Part shown: piece after piece, positions 48,329-59,375 of the stretch
Layout: the number at the start of each line of letters is the position of its first letter
Numbering within the stretch: the first letter of the stretch is position 1
DNA from: Toxonevra muliebris
Taxonomy: Eukaryota > Arthropoda > Insecta > Diptera > Pallopteridae
Length of the DNA stretch: 64,000 nucleotides
NCBI GenBank assembly: GCA_963691655.1
Contig: OY829329.1
Span: 23,549,883 to 23,613,882 of the forward strand
Reading direction: 5' to 3'
Notes under the pieces: generated by a model
What the model saw: the letters and a program-made list of their open reading frames with translations, nothing else
Told to the model about the DNA's origin: nothing
The model's database searches: none
Made by a program: the position numbers and the translations under genes

Positions 48329-49582
48329 GGAGTGAGATCGAAATCTTAACATATATAAAATTCAATAATTTTTAAACGGTTGATCTTAGAATTTTGATTT
48401 TTTTTTATTTGAATGATAATATTTTACAAATTACAGAAAAATAAAACTTTTATAGTTTTAACCACTATTTATGAACTCGTTGATCTTTTTCATTAGGGAT
48501 TTGATAGTTGTTTCAGACACCTTTTTGAAACAGTTTGCCCATCTCCTTTTCAAATCTTCGATATTTTGGGACACCTTTTTTGTGCTCTTTGAGTTTCTTT
48601 TCACAAGAGCCCAATATCTCTCCACTGGTCTTAGCTCCGGACAATTTGGAGGATTGGCCTCTCTTGATACAAAAACTATGTTATTACTTTGGTACCACTC
48701 CAGAGCTTTCTTGCCGTAGTGACATGACGCCAAATCGGGCCAAAAATATGTGGACACATTGTGCTCTCTTATGAAAGGAAGAAGTCTTTTTTTTAAACAT
48801 TCTTTGATGTATATTTTGGTATTTATAGAGCCCACTGTAACAAATGACTTGCTTCTTTTGCGGGCAACTGCATATAGCTTGCCATACCAGGAATTTTTTA
48901 GGAAATTTTGTCTGCTTTTGGATTCTAAATTGTTCTTCGACATTTCTTTGAACATCAGCATCATAAAAATTTTGACCCAGAAGCTGAGTAGAACCATTAT
49001 ACAACATGAATATTTTTGTATGAAATTCGATTTTAATTTCCGAGTCCTACTTTTGGCGTCTAAATTTTTTGCAGCATTCCTGTCTGGAACTTTTTGGACT
49101 TCGTATGTTTTCTAACCTGCATTGGCTTTAACTTTTCGTACCAAATAGTCAGAGCACTGGGCTAACCGGGCAGCTTTTCTACCAGATGTGTTTGGAGATC
49201 TTTTCAATATGCTTTCTATTTTCTGGGCTTTCCCAATATCATGTGGTCCTTGTTTTCTTCCCGAACCAGGTTTGCTATCGATGGTTAAATTCTCCTGAAA
49301 CTGTTTAATAACATTGGAAACAGTTTGACGGCAGACCTTCAATTCTTTGGCCAATTTTTTGTAGGACCAATTTGGATTTTTTTGAAATTTTTTAATAATT
49401 TTAAGACGTACTTCCTTTTCTTCACTCATTTTGATCAGACTCACAATAAATCAACATGTTTGTCATTAAAAATAACAACTGACATATTTTTCAAAGATAA
49501 CTAGATCAAAGAAATTTTTAAATTTACACCCAAAAAAAATTATTAGGTAAAAAGTGTGTTAAGATTTTTTCAATCTCACTCC
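48329..49582 (-). mobile_element. ITm-type (D37E) transposon, near full length, frameshifted
   Basis: Terminal repeats GGAGTGAGAT(C/T)GAAA and ATCTTAAC occur inverted at 48329-48355 and 49555-49582. Between them the minus-strand transposase starts at 49444 (MSLIKMSEEKEVRLKIIKKF), with a helix-turn-helix region (RQTVSNVIKQF), and ends at 48458. The last catalytic pair reads FWPDLASCHYG and LRPVERYWALVK, with 37 residues between Asp and Glu, the mark of ITmD37E elements. At least two frameshifts break it, and the segment for the first catalytic Asp is deleted (near 48995). It is inactive but its ends are recognisable. Confidence 0.88.
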
Positions 49583-50662
49583 TTATATGGTCGTAAACCA
49601 GGTTTAACTGTGCACCAATAAGGTGCGTTTCATAGCACTGTGTGACAGTGATCTGAATTTTTTATTAGACCTATCACAAGTTGTAGGTCTAGTAATGCTA
49701 AGGAAAATGGTATGGCCAAAATCTTATTTTATGGCCAAAAAACCGTTTTTGTGTAGGTTCGTTTGAACAATCGCTCTGATTTACAACTTTTGTTTTAGTT
49801 TGAAAGGGGAGAAAGAGGTTCAAAATCACCATTTGCATTATTCAGAAATAGCAGAAGCTCCTACAGCATCAGAAGTTGAACAGACACTTGCGTCATTAAT
49901 CTGTGGAGAATCTAGTTAAAGATGAACAAATATACAATTAATACATTTTCAAATGTCTTTTGATTATTTTCCATTTTAAATAACACTTATTTTTCTAAAA
50001 AATTCTTTATTTATTTGTTGATTTCAAGTTTTCAATATATTTTCACAACAGCAAAACTGATTAAAAAGGAGGAGCTGATTGTTCGACACTTTCAACATTT
50101 TTACCCGAAGAAAAATTGCGAGCCAGAGCGTTGTGCTGACTACTTGTTGACGGCGGTGGCGGCTGGAACAGAAATATTCGGCGGCGTCCAAAATCGGCTA
50201 AGCATAAAATTTGTCGACATGATCAACATGACAATTTTCGGCGGCGGCTCAATGTAAAAATTGTTCGGCGGCGATTAAAATCAGCAGCCATAGTTTACAG
50301 TGTTGCTAGTTTAGCTATTTTGTAACTAAATTTAGCTTATTTGAATCTACTTCCTCATTAGGAGTATTTCCAGTATTTTATTGAAAATAACACAATTTTG
50401 TTGTTCTTTGACGCCATTAATATTTGTATTCATGTTGTATGCATGACGCTTATATTTGTTTTTACGAGCCGTCCCGAACCGATTATTTTTGCTGGCGGCG
50501 GTGGCTTGCTGAAAACAACCAACCGACTTTGAGCCGATCGGCGCTTTCTGGGCGAACGCGTTCACTCACGTTGTAGTACGGGAACACGCTTAATATATTG
50601 CACTGTTCAACAGCCAAAAATGAGCAGAGACGGGACAAGGGTACTTAGGGTAATGGGGGGTC
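49583..50662. other. Intergenic; possible orphan exon and GGCGGC-rich repeat
   Basis: 50140-50290 repeats TTCGGCGGCG words in an otherwise AT-rich setting. 50420-50600 is GC-richer than its surroundings and may be LTR-element debris. See also 49799-49919. Confidence 0.35.
49799..49919 (+). CDS. Candidate orphan terminal exon (about 40 codons)
   Basis: After acceptor TTTTGTTTTAG (49797-49798) a frame reads LKGEKEVQNHHLHYSEIAEA, then PTASEVEQTLASLICGESS and a stop. Composition looks coding, but no upstream partner exon or family could be identified. It could be transposon-derived. Confidence 0.25.
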
Positions 50663-51981
50663 GCTGAGTCCGAATCCGTGGTCCGTTTTGCCCTGCTACG
50701 TCACAATTTTTGGTTGTTGCCATTAAACTTTTTAAAATTGAAAAAACAAAAAAATTAAAAATGCAGTTCATATTTTTATTTTTACAAAAAGAAATTTTCG
50801 ATTTTTTTTATTTTTAACTTTAAAAATTTTTTTTTAAATTTTTTTATTTTAATTAACTAACTTTTTCGTAATTTTTTTCATTCTCGTTATCATCGTTTAC
50901 TTCTATCTCGTTGTTAGCTTAACCCAGTAATGTCTAGTGGTGCCATATGGCACCTTGTCACTGAGCCATTCCTGAGCCAGGTTAAAAAAAAAATGTTTTT
51001 CTCAAGTTACTGTCTTGATCTATCTACTTTGTGTTCTTGAACAATTAAATCCTAAAAATTTCTTTGCGTATACCTACAAATAAATTTATTTATTGTTGTT
51101 TCCTTTTTGATACGTTCACGTATTCATTTTTTAACACATTGTAGATAAATATATAATATAAAATAAAAAACGTAAGTACCTATGAACATAGTTTTTGACA
51201 AGAGAAAGTTTTATTTTTCAATTTTAGATTTTATAATAAAAATGTATAATTTATCCGAAGATGTTTTATTTTAGATTCATATACGATGATTCCATTTTTG
51301 CACACATCGCGATTCTCAAAACACCAATCGAAAACAAATAGTTTGTACAAAAATAAAACCGGTGACAGACTACTCCAAGCTTGCTTCGTTATTTAACGAC
51401 AAAATCTAATTAATTTTTAGGATTTAATTGTTCAAGAACACATTAAATTAAAGTCAAACTTTTATGCTGCTCTACCTTTGAACGTTGCCACGGCATTTTC
51501 AGCGAAGGCGAAGGCATGGTTGTGGAGACGTAGTTTTTCAAACGCAGTGGCTTTTAAACATTTTAAAAACGATACAACTTATGCTGTTGTTGTTGCTTTC
51601 TTTCTCTAACTACGTACTGAACATCTTATTCAAGTACGCCAATAGCATTATTATATACATATCGTATGTGTATACGTATTCGTATACGATATGTATAAAA
51701 AGTTTAAAGCTCATTTTGCACTTAAGTATACTTTTGACCATCATTGCTTTAACCCATTAAGGACGAGCGGGAACCATAGTAGATAGATCAAGAAAGTAGC
51801 TTGAGAAAATTTTTTTTTGAACCTGGCTCAGGAACGGCTCAGCGACAAGGTGCCGCTAGGCATTACTGGGTTAAGATAACAACGAGATAAAAGTAAACGA
51901 TGATAACGAAGATGAAAAAAATTATGAAAAAATAAAATAAGTGACGTGCAGAGCAAAACGGACTACGGATTGAGACTCAGC
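50663..51981. mobile_element. 1.3-kb foldback element with nested inverted arms
   Basis: Three inverted blocks pair in order: 50663-50704 with 51941-51981 (GCTGAGTC...GTCCGTTTTGC), about 50865-51024 with 51774-51930 (TTATCATCGTTTACT, TTAACCCAGTAATG, CTGAGCC), and a perfect 31-bp pair 51030-51060 with 51412-51442. About 160 bp is extra in the left arm and 330 bp in the right arm, so the arms were separately interrupted. No ORF. Confidence 0.85.
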
Positions 51982-53349
51982 AAATTTTCTTTGCTCGATT
52001 TCAAAAGTTTTCATTTGTAGAACAGTGTTACCATAACGAGTAAGTGTAGGGAATACGAAATACAAAAATTTTGAAATTTGTAGGGTATGCTTGCGTGGCT
52101 GAAGTAAAAAAAACCCAAAAACAAATTAATATAAACAACATACAATAACAACAAAAAGGAGGGCCTGTCTTCATTTTTCAGACGTGTGTAGATAAGCGAG
52201 CATGTATTTTCAATAGTTTGAGCACTATCACAAGATCTTTCATACTTATAAACAAAAAAACAAGTCATTTCCTAATTCTTGAACACCCAGCACCCTCTTC
52301 CTAATTTCCAAATGCCAAAATTATTTTTATCTTTAAACATATGAGTACGAGCATATAAAAAACTTTACTTTTGTTTTCGTTTTTGTTTTTCTAATTTTTC
52401 TTAATTGACTTTGAACTAACCTCCAAATCAAATTGATTTTGTTGATGCTGGAGCGAATTGGTTTGTGTTTTATTTGATTTTCTTAATTAAAGAAATGAGA
52501 TTTTTGATCTCTCTTTATAAATATATAAAACGAGATACAAAGTATAGTAGATGTATAATCTCGTTTTATTTTTTAGTTAATGTCTAAAGTTCACAATAAA
52601 CTCATATATTGAATTTGGAATTGAAATTAGTAGGTACACTAGATGAAGAAAGCAAGTTGTCAGATGAAAACAAAATTTTATTTAGCACCAAATATCTTCT
52701 CAATAAAGCTTTAAATTTATTTTTACATCATTATAAAACTAGTTGAAAGGTTTTTTCAATCCGTAAATATTAATACATAGATTCTCTAAAATAATGAAAT
52801 ATTATTATTTTTGGTAATCGGCTGAAATGAGAATTTTTTTTTTATTTATCAATGGAAATATAGACATTGCACTTGAAATGAAATAATTGATTACTGCTTA
52901 ATTGTCAGACATCGAAGATAACTTGAAATGAATATATGACAATCCCATAGGAAAAAACGGTGAGCGAAGTTCTGACGAGCTTCAAGCCTGAAAGTGGGGT
53001 AGATGATAATGATAAAAAAATGTGATGCAATTCGAAAAATTCGCGTATTTGTATAGGAGATGCCGCTGAAAAATGTCGGGGTAAAAAAAACCCATTGACT
53101 TATAATTATACACACTTATGCGTTGTTTGAAGACTTATGCACCAATAGGTGTTAAGTGGAACTGATTATGATAATGCGTTGCTTAAAGAAAAATCTGGAA
53201 ATACATTTTTAGTCGTTTTTTATTTTTCTCCCTCCAAAGTTTTTAGTTTATTTAAGGAATGTTTTTATAAATGCTCTTTTTCAATATAACGGAATTTTAT
53301 GTTTATAAAGTATAGTTTGGGTTCGGGTTCGATAACTGGTAATGCTGGT
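51982..53349. other. Intergenic, no gene seen
   Basis: AT-rich with stops in all frames. Nothing recognisable apart from simple A/T runs. Confidence 0.4.
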
Positions 53350-53672
53350 AATGCTCAAAGATGGAGAATGGAACTGGAGCTGGTCTCTACTCAGAAAACC
53401 TGCAGCTAAGGAGGTCATATCGTCTTCCTGACAGCGTTTTTCAGGCAGAGATTTTTGCTATTGAGAAAGTAGTTAGACTTCTTCAAGACAGTACGATTCG
53501 GACTTCGAACATCACTATCTTTATTGACAGTCACGCTGCAAATCAGAGATTGTAAAGAAATGTCGTGCTTCACTAAAGTTCACTCTTTACTGGGTTCGTG
53601 GACATAGCAATATTAAAGAGAATGAAATAGCCAGAAGGGGCTCTGAAATGGACATAAACGAGGTAGAGTAAC
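53350..53672 (+). mobile_element. Non-LTR retrotransposon RNase H fragment
   Basis: Reads GTGAGLYSENLQLRRSYRLP, VFQAEIFAIEKVVRLL and ITIFIDSHAANQRL, then after a stop YWVRGHSNIKENEIARRGSE. This is the RNase H domain of a Jockey/R1-like element, with the DSQAA Asp and GH-N-E motifs in order. Truncated on both sides. Confidence 0.85.
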
Positions 53673-54090
53673 CTTTTTTTTTTTTTTTTTTTGTACGTTG
53701 GCAGGTGGAAATCTTCATAGATACCGTAGAACTCCAGTTCTACGGTTATGTCGGATTCCTACCGACTAAAACCACCTACATCTCCAAGGTTGCAGATGAT
53801 TAGACTCCAATGTTTGGAGTTACGTTTCTTCAATAGTCTAACAGAGATAATGAAAGTGGAACTATCGGATCTCCTTACCTTCACTCGAAAAACCATATAT
53901 ATATGTGGTGTATACCTAACATTCGTATCTATACAGTTTTTCGCGGTACTATACCCTTTTTTCAAGTCCAAAACCGCATACCGCCTTTTTTTTACCAAAA
54001 TACCGTGTTTATACCAAGAAAAAAATATACAAATTTTAGCGCTACGAAATTCAAATTTATCAATCGCAATGCAAAACGTCTGAAAGAACA
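53673..54090 (-). mobile_element. Minus-strand retroposon 3' end with poly-A tail
   Basis: A run of 18-20 T (53673-53691) next to GTACGTTGGCAGG reads as the poly-A tail of an element inserted on the minus strand directly after the RNase H fragment. The body continues to at least 53880. It includes a TAGAACTCCAGTTCTA palindrome near 53730, and no protein motif was recognised. The 5' limit is unclear. Confidence 0.5.
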
Positions 54091-54849
54091 ATGGCAGCTC
54101 GTTGTGAGTATACTTTTGAAAGAAGTGGAAACATTGAAGGCCATTCTTGTCGTCAAAGGTAACTTGAAATATCCATGTATTGATTTCTAGAAATATCTCA
54201 GCAAAGCCGAAATCGCTTCGTCAAATTTCTTCAAAGCACAAATTCAATACAACTACAGAAGGAGATATGAAAATGGAGAACGAAGACGATTTAGATGATG
54301 GATAAATTGCTTTCCTTGTTAATTTTCATTGAAAAAATTGATACCGCGAAATATACAGTTTTTTTTAAAATCGATTTACAGTTTTTTAAAAAATTTTGTA
54401 TGAAATATACAGTTTTTGGTCGGAAAAAAGATACGAGCGTTATGTATACCTTATGCAACTGTGGTGAACTGCACAATGAATTCGGAATAGTGTTGCGATT
54501 GAGGGTACAATTGTACCTTTTGGGGTACAATTTTAAAATTATAACACTAAGTACGCCTTACGTTGAACGCTTGGGTTGAATGCCCTCAAAAATTTGCTGG
54601 TCGAGGTGCAGGTGCAAACGTTTAATCCTAATGCATTAGAAACTCTATTTTGGAAAAGATCTATAGCAAAAGAAAGGTAGCGATATGTAGTTATACATAT
54701 CCTGATACATACAGCACAATTTTTGTGAGGTACATTTTGATATTGAAAAGTACGTTTTGTCCCAAATTTTGGTACTTTTATAAATTTGTTTATCGCAATT
54801 GCGGGTAGATGCCTTTTCCATCTTTTGCTAAAAGATATATTGTAGCACT
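54091..54849. other. Repeat-like DNA without a recognisable gene
   Basis: Fragments such as ATATACAGTTTTT recur near 54350, 54400 and 53930, and semi-open frames suggest transposon debris. No family identified. Confidence 0.35.
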
Positions 54850-55136
54850 TTATGAACGGTTATGACTGGGAAGTGGGTCGAAGTACTCCCCCTAATATTT
54901 CTTGGTTTCCGCTCATCATGGAAAGAAGATTTAAAAGCAACACCGGCCGAAATGGTATATGGCGATACACTACTTATACCAGGGCAATTCATGGGCGATC
55001 AGAAGAAACGAAACGTTAATGAATGTGACTTTGTTAGTTGTCTTTGAAGCCGACGCCTACAATAACCATTCCAAGCATTAGTCGTTTATAGGAAAGAGTC
55101 TACAGACATCGCGTGCAGTTTTCGTACGCAACGACG
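54850..55136 (+). mobile_element. Gypsy-type LTR retrotransposon pol fragment, 5' piece
   Basis: Reads the C-terminal integrase region: WVEVLPLIFLGFRSSWKEDL and TPAEMVYGD, then after frameshifts a FVRND phrase. It ends at the CGACG duplication (55132-55136) that borders the Transib insertion. The rest of this region continues at 56464. No LTRs identified. The copy is dead (frameshifts). Confidence 0.8.
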
Positions 55137-56463
55137 CACAGTATCGCGAGTGCGGCCAAAAATACAAAAAAAAAAATTTCAAAATATGCAAATATTTGTT
55201 TACTCATCGAAAGATAACACTTTAATTAAAATAAATCCAAAATATTTTTCTAATGTTATTGTTATTATAACCACTTCACGTCTCCAAAGTTGAAAATTCA
55301 GGAGGACACATTTTTTTGTGGTAAAAATTTAATTTTTTAGAGCAAATGTTAGTACCTACATGCAATCCATTTTTTTCGAAGTGAAGTTACTTAAGTAACT
55401 ATTAAAAAAAAAGTTATGTTTTTTGGTAGTTAGCAACTTTAAAAGAGGAAGAAATATTCTTTACTTTTGTATCAAAACATTTTTTTTCATAAATCTGTAA
55501 TCCTTATTTTTAGCGCTCAAAGTTTCCCTTGCAAAAATCGATCCGAATTACCTACACTTACGTTACTGGTTGGATATTATTAAATATTTTAGCATTCCCA
55601 TTGGAATGCTTTCAGAAGATGTACTTGAAGCAAGACTTAAGGAAATTCGAAAGTTTCGCTTAAATAATATACGAAAAACTTCTCAGGAATCCTCAAGTAG
55701 GAATATATTTGTTACTATGTTACTTTTTTCGGAGCCAATTATTTCCGCTCATAGGAAAATGCATTCTACGAAACATACAATTACCGAAGATATTTCAAAG
55801 TATATTTTAATTGAAGAAACACAAGAAGAAAATGTTTTCTACACTTGTTTTTATTCCGAGAATAGGTTTTAGAAATTTCATTTTAAACGATTTATCATTT
55901 AGTTATGATTCAGAAAGCGAAAACGAGTAGCTAATATTTTATATCTTCATTAACGTAAATGCAAATTAATAAACTTCGTTATATAAGGGAAAAAACTGTA
56001 AACTTGTAATGGAGCTGTTAATAGTTATTATAATGATGTATCATTATTTTAAAAATAATAGCTGTTTTATAAAGTGGGCGTGGTCGCCTATTTATACTTA
56101 GAAGATTAAAAAGATGTTTATAACATCCTGTACTATGTTTTATACTTTTGGCGCCATTTATTTGGAAGTTAGGAGTATTTTTTAAAGTAGGCGTGGCAGC
56201 CCGCCCATTTTCCGTATAATAAACATTGTTACCGCTATAACTTCACACACTTAAGTTGAACATTCTGGTGTTTATATTTAGTATGTTTTTTTTCAAAATG
56301 AGTGTTTCATTCGGATGGGAGGTCGGCGTGGCAGTGGGCAAATTTTTACAATTTTTTCTTTCGAACTTTACTTTGACCAAAAAACAACATTTGCAAAGTT
56401 TCATAGAGATTGAACAACGTTTACTATTTTTGGCCACAGGTTATATGGAAACGCGACTCTGTG
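55137..56463 (+). mobile_element. Transib-type DNA transposon remnant (RAG1-related), 1327 bp
   Basis: Left end CACAGTATCGCGAG; right end, read inward, CACAGAGTCGCG. Both then share GGCCAAAAATA. Flanks are CGACG at 55132-55136 and 56464-56468. CACAG termini with a 5-bp CGNCG-type duplication are the Transib signature. Inside, after acceptor TTATTTTTAG (55515), a frame to 55872 reads SIPIGMLSEDVLEARLKEIR and KFRLNNIRKTSQESSS. This aligns by eye with the RAG1 catalytic-Glu region (NESGNKLFRRFRKMNAR), the Glu falling in LEAR. Only this C-terminal part of the transposase survives. Inactive. Confidence 0.8.
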
Positions 56464-56692
56464 CGACGCTGTTCGTCCACCACCCCAAACACCTTATACG
56501 GTCGTGGAAAGAAATGATAAGTTCTTCATAATAAAAATTCGTGGAAAGATGTCAATATATCCGTCGGCCATCTAAAGGCAGCATACACAGCCGAGGAAAA
56601 TCCTTCCGAGCCGATGACGAAAACGCAGCATACGGAGTATCAAACGAAATCCGGACGTCGAGTACACTTTCGCTTTCCCTCATAGGATTCTA
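56464..56692 (+). mobile_element. Gypsy-type pol fragment, 3' piece
   Basis: Continues the integrase tail interrupted at 55136. It includes the phrase TPYTVVERNDKFFIIKI, then after one frameshift VGHLKAAY and a final TKSGRRVHF motif before a stop. GPY/F-like and SGRxVxF endings are typical of insect gypsy-group pol proteins. Confidence 0.8.
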
Positions 56693-58109
56693 GAAGATTC
56701 GAACGCAAGTGTAACACACGCGATACATATATTCAAACTTATTGAAATCGATTCGTTTTATTTTATTCATCGCATGATTATATTCATTTCGACGAAAACA
56801 ACACAGCATTTCTATGGTAAAGAGCGGGGTTTATGAACCAAAAAATTAAATAAATGCTGACATAGAAATTTGAAATTTTAAACCCAAAAAATGGAGTTTG
56901 AGTATTTTTAACAAAAATTTATGCAGCCAAAATACACCCACCTACGTTTTCAATCAATAGAGAAACATTCCAGTAAACGATGCAAAAACTGCAAAATAAA
57001 ATTTATATATTTGGAATCAAGGGTCTTGAAACGTGTATACATTTTATCAGTCATCATATAGGATATAACAGAATAAAAAGAGAATTCCTCATAATCCGCT
57101 CCCTGGTTATAAAGTTACACTTAAAGGATACCTCAGAATATGGCATCACTCTGAAATATAACGATCGCACAATCAGTTATCTAAGTTAATACTCATAATT
57201 TGAAAGAAAATCTTAAAATGTTATTCTTGTAACAAAATTACAATTGATGAACATTTTATTTGAATGCTATAAAAAAACAGTCGAAGGGTGATGCATCAAC
57301 TAAAACTAATTGACCTTTTCATTTTGATTTTTAGATGTAAACTCGAAATGTTGGGCTTTATTAAAATATAACAATATTACAATTAAACCCCAATTAAACC
57401 CTAAATAATGTAATTACAAATAAAATATCTTAAATTCACTTTTCTATACTCTCAAATTAACAACATTGATTGCTCTGGTAAATTGTAATGAACCAAAAAA
57501 AAAGGATGCACTTTACCACTACCAGCAGCACCATTTAGCCTGTGATATTTAATAGATCCTTTTTCACATTACAGATTGATTGATGTCAAACAAAAACTCT
57601 AAACAGGAAACTTGTAACAATAATACTGAACTGAGCTGAGCTGCACAAAATATAAAGTGGCAAATAATTGAACAAGTGTAACCCACAATTATTTTATTTT
57701 ACGTGTATAAATTTTGCATTTTTATTTTCAGGGGGTGTATGTATATGTGAAGGGTTGCTAAATGCTCAATGTAAGCTGGTAATTTTCACCCCTATTTGAA
57801 TCTTTTATGTGTGCTCGTATGTGTACCTATTTTATATTAATTTTGTGGGCGTGAAATTTTAAAATTTAATATTATTGTACATTTAAAGTTAATCTTCAAA
57901 CAAAAAATGAATGAAAATTATTAGGCAGACGTTTCATATTTTTTTTTTATTTGTTCTTTGTTAACTTATAAAGTGTGCCGGTTGATTTTTAGTATTCTAA
58001 TTTTCGCAGCATGAGCTTGGGAAAAATTGAAAACGTGTGTTGCCAATCAATTTCATTAGAAGTTTATTTTTATTTCTAAAATAGAGAAAAGTAAAAATTT
58101 TTTTAGTTT
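56693..58109. other. Intergenic, no gene seen
   Basis: AT-rich. A 69-codon frame at 56980-57189 has no recognisable feature. 56700-56830 could include decayed LTR sequence of the gypsy copy. Confidence 0.35.
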
Positions 58110-58277
58110 GTGGCTGTTCACATGGGCGCAAGCATTAACGTCTGTCGGAAAGAGAGAGGTAGAAAAAATAGGTAGTTAGAAGAAGACAGGAGAGTTTCTA
58201 TCTCTTTCTTACCACCTATTTTTTCTACCTCTATCTTTCAGACAGGCATTCATGCTTGCGCCCGTGTGAACAACCAC
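58110..58277. mobile_element. MITE family 1, complete palindromic copy
   Basis: Left arm GTGGCTGTTCACATGGGCGC leads through AAGCATTAACGTCTGTC; the right arm is its reverse complement (GTGGTTGTTCACACGGGCGC read inward). Inner blocks AGGTAGAAAAAATAGGTAG and their complements also pair, so nearly the whole 168 bp folds on itself around GAGAGTTTCTATCTC. Half copies lie at 9819-9916 and 36136-36225. Confidence 0.88.
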
Positions 58278-59239
58278 TATAGGATGGTCATTGTGTTCAG
58301 CTTTTGGGGAAACAACTAATCACCCTTGGTCCGCATTAAAACCAAAAAAATTTTTGATTTTAAAAATGCTTGAATTAATTATGCGACAGATGAATTTATT
58401 GAAGGATAATTGCCGTGATTATACATATGGAATAGATTAAAATACTTGGGATATAAATGAAATTCTAAGTCAGAGAACACATACAACCGGAACCGTGAGG
58501 CTTGCCACTTAAGCGAAGGGATTTGACGTAAGTCAGTTACCCTTTGGGATACTTATTTCAATATAGTTTTGATTCATGTCGTTGTTGACTTGACTACGTA
58601 TTTGCTAGAATCCTGCGATGCTTATAAAAGGAGGATCCTGATTAAATCTACCTCTTTTTTGACGAACAGACGCTGTTTGCAGCCGCCCACTATGGATCAG
58701 ACGCAGCTTTAATACTTCAAGGGAGCCCTTATACTGAATATTTCAAGAGTGACCTCTCCAAAGCGCTCTTTCTCGTTTGCCCTGATCTAAAATCCCACTG
58801 AGGTTTAGTACACAGTTTTCATTTAGGTTGCCCAAGATTCCGCGGATGCACCAACGTGAAGGTGAGAAGAGGATGGCGAGGGACACGCGTCATCAGTGAC
58901 GGGTACCCCGATGTCGGCGTGCCACTCTTTGCAATATTGGCTACATAGCGATTTATAAGTGGGTTGCAGCTCCTCCTAAAAATGTCAATGCGAATAGAAT
59001 TTGTTATATACATTAAGATTAGTACATTAAATCCGAAATATCATGATCAGTTTGATTTGTGTTTAAGTCTGATCTCAATTTTATTTTAGGTTTTTTGAGA
59101 ATATCTCAATATTTTTCTGACTCTTGGATTGATTCGCGGTCGAAATTTGATCGGAATTGGTTTGACTTTAAATTGAGTTTAGGTCTGATTTTGATCCAGG
59201 TAATTAAGAAGTATTTCTTCAAATACGATTTTCTAGATC
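58278..59239. other. Intergenic, unresolved repeat-like DNA
   Basis: 58490-59010 has balanced base composition unlike its surroundings, suggesting transposon debris, but no motif was read on either strand. Confidence 0.35.
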
Positions 59240-59375
59240 TGACATTTCTATTTAGTGGCAAAGGTAGACAAACTTTTCTTTTCTTTTTGGTTTGACCGTG
59301 CCTGGTGCCGAACCCGAGTACTTTGCGTAGCACTCCAGCATATCAACCACTACGACACGGCGGTCACACATCTTT
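59240..59375 (-). mobile_element. tRNA-derived SINE-like sequence C
   Basis: On the minus strand TAGTGGTTGATATGCTGG (box A, 59352-59335) and GGGTTCGGCACC (box B, 59315-59304) are correctly ordered within about 75 bases. A tail CCAAAAAGAAAAGAAAAG follows. Sequence outside the core does not clearly match copies A and B, so it may be another SINE family. Confidence 0.6.

Noticed and set aside
56980..57189. 69-codon ORF after the gypsy fragment
   Set aside because: No recognisable domain and an isolated frame in AT-rich DNA.
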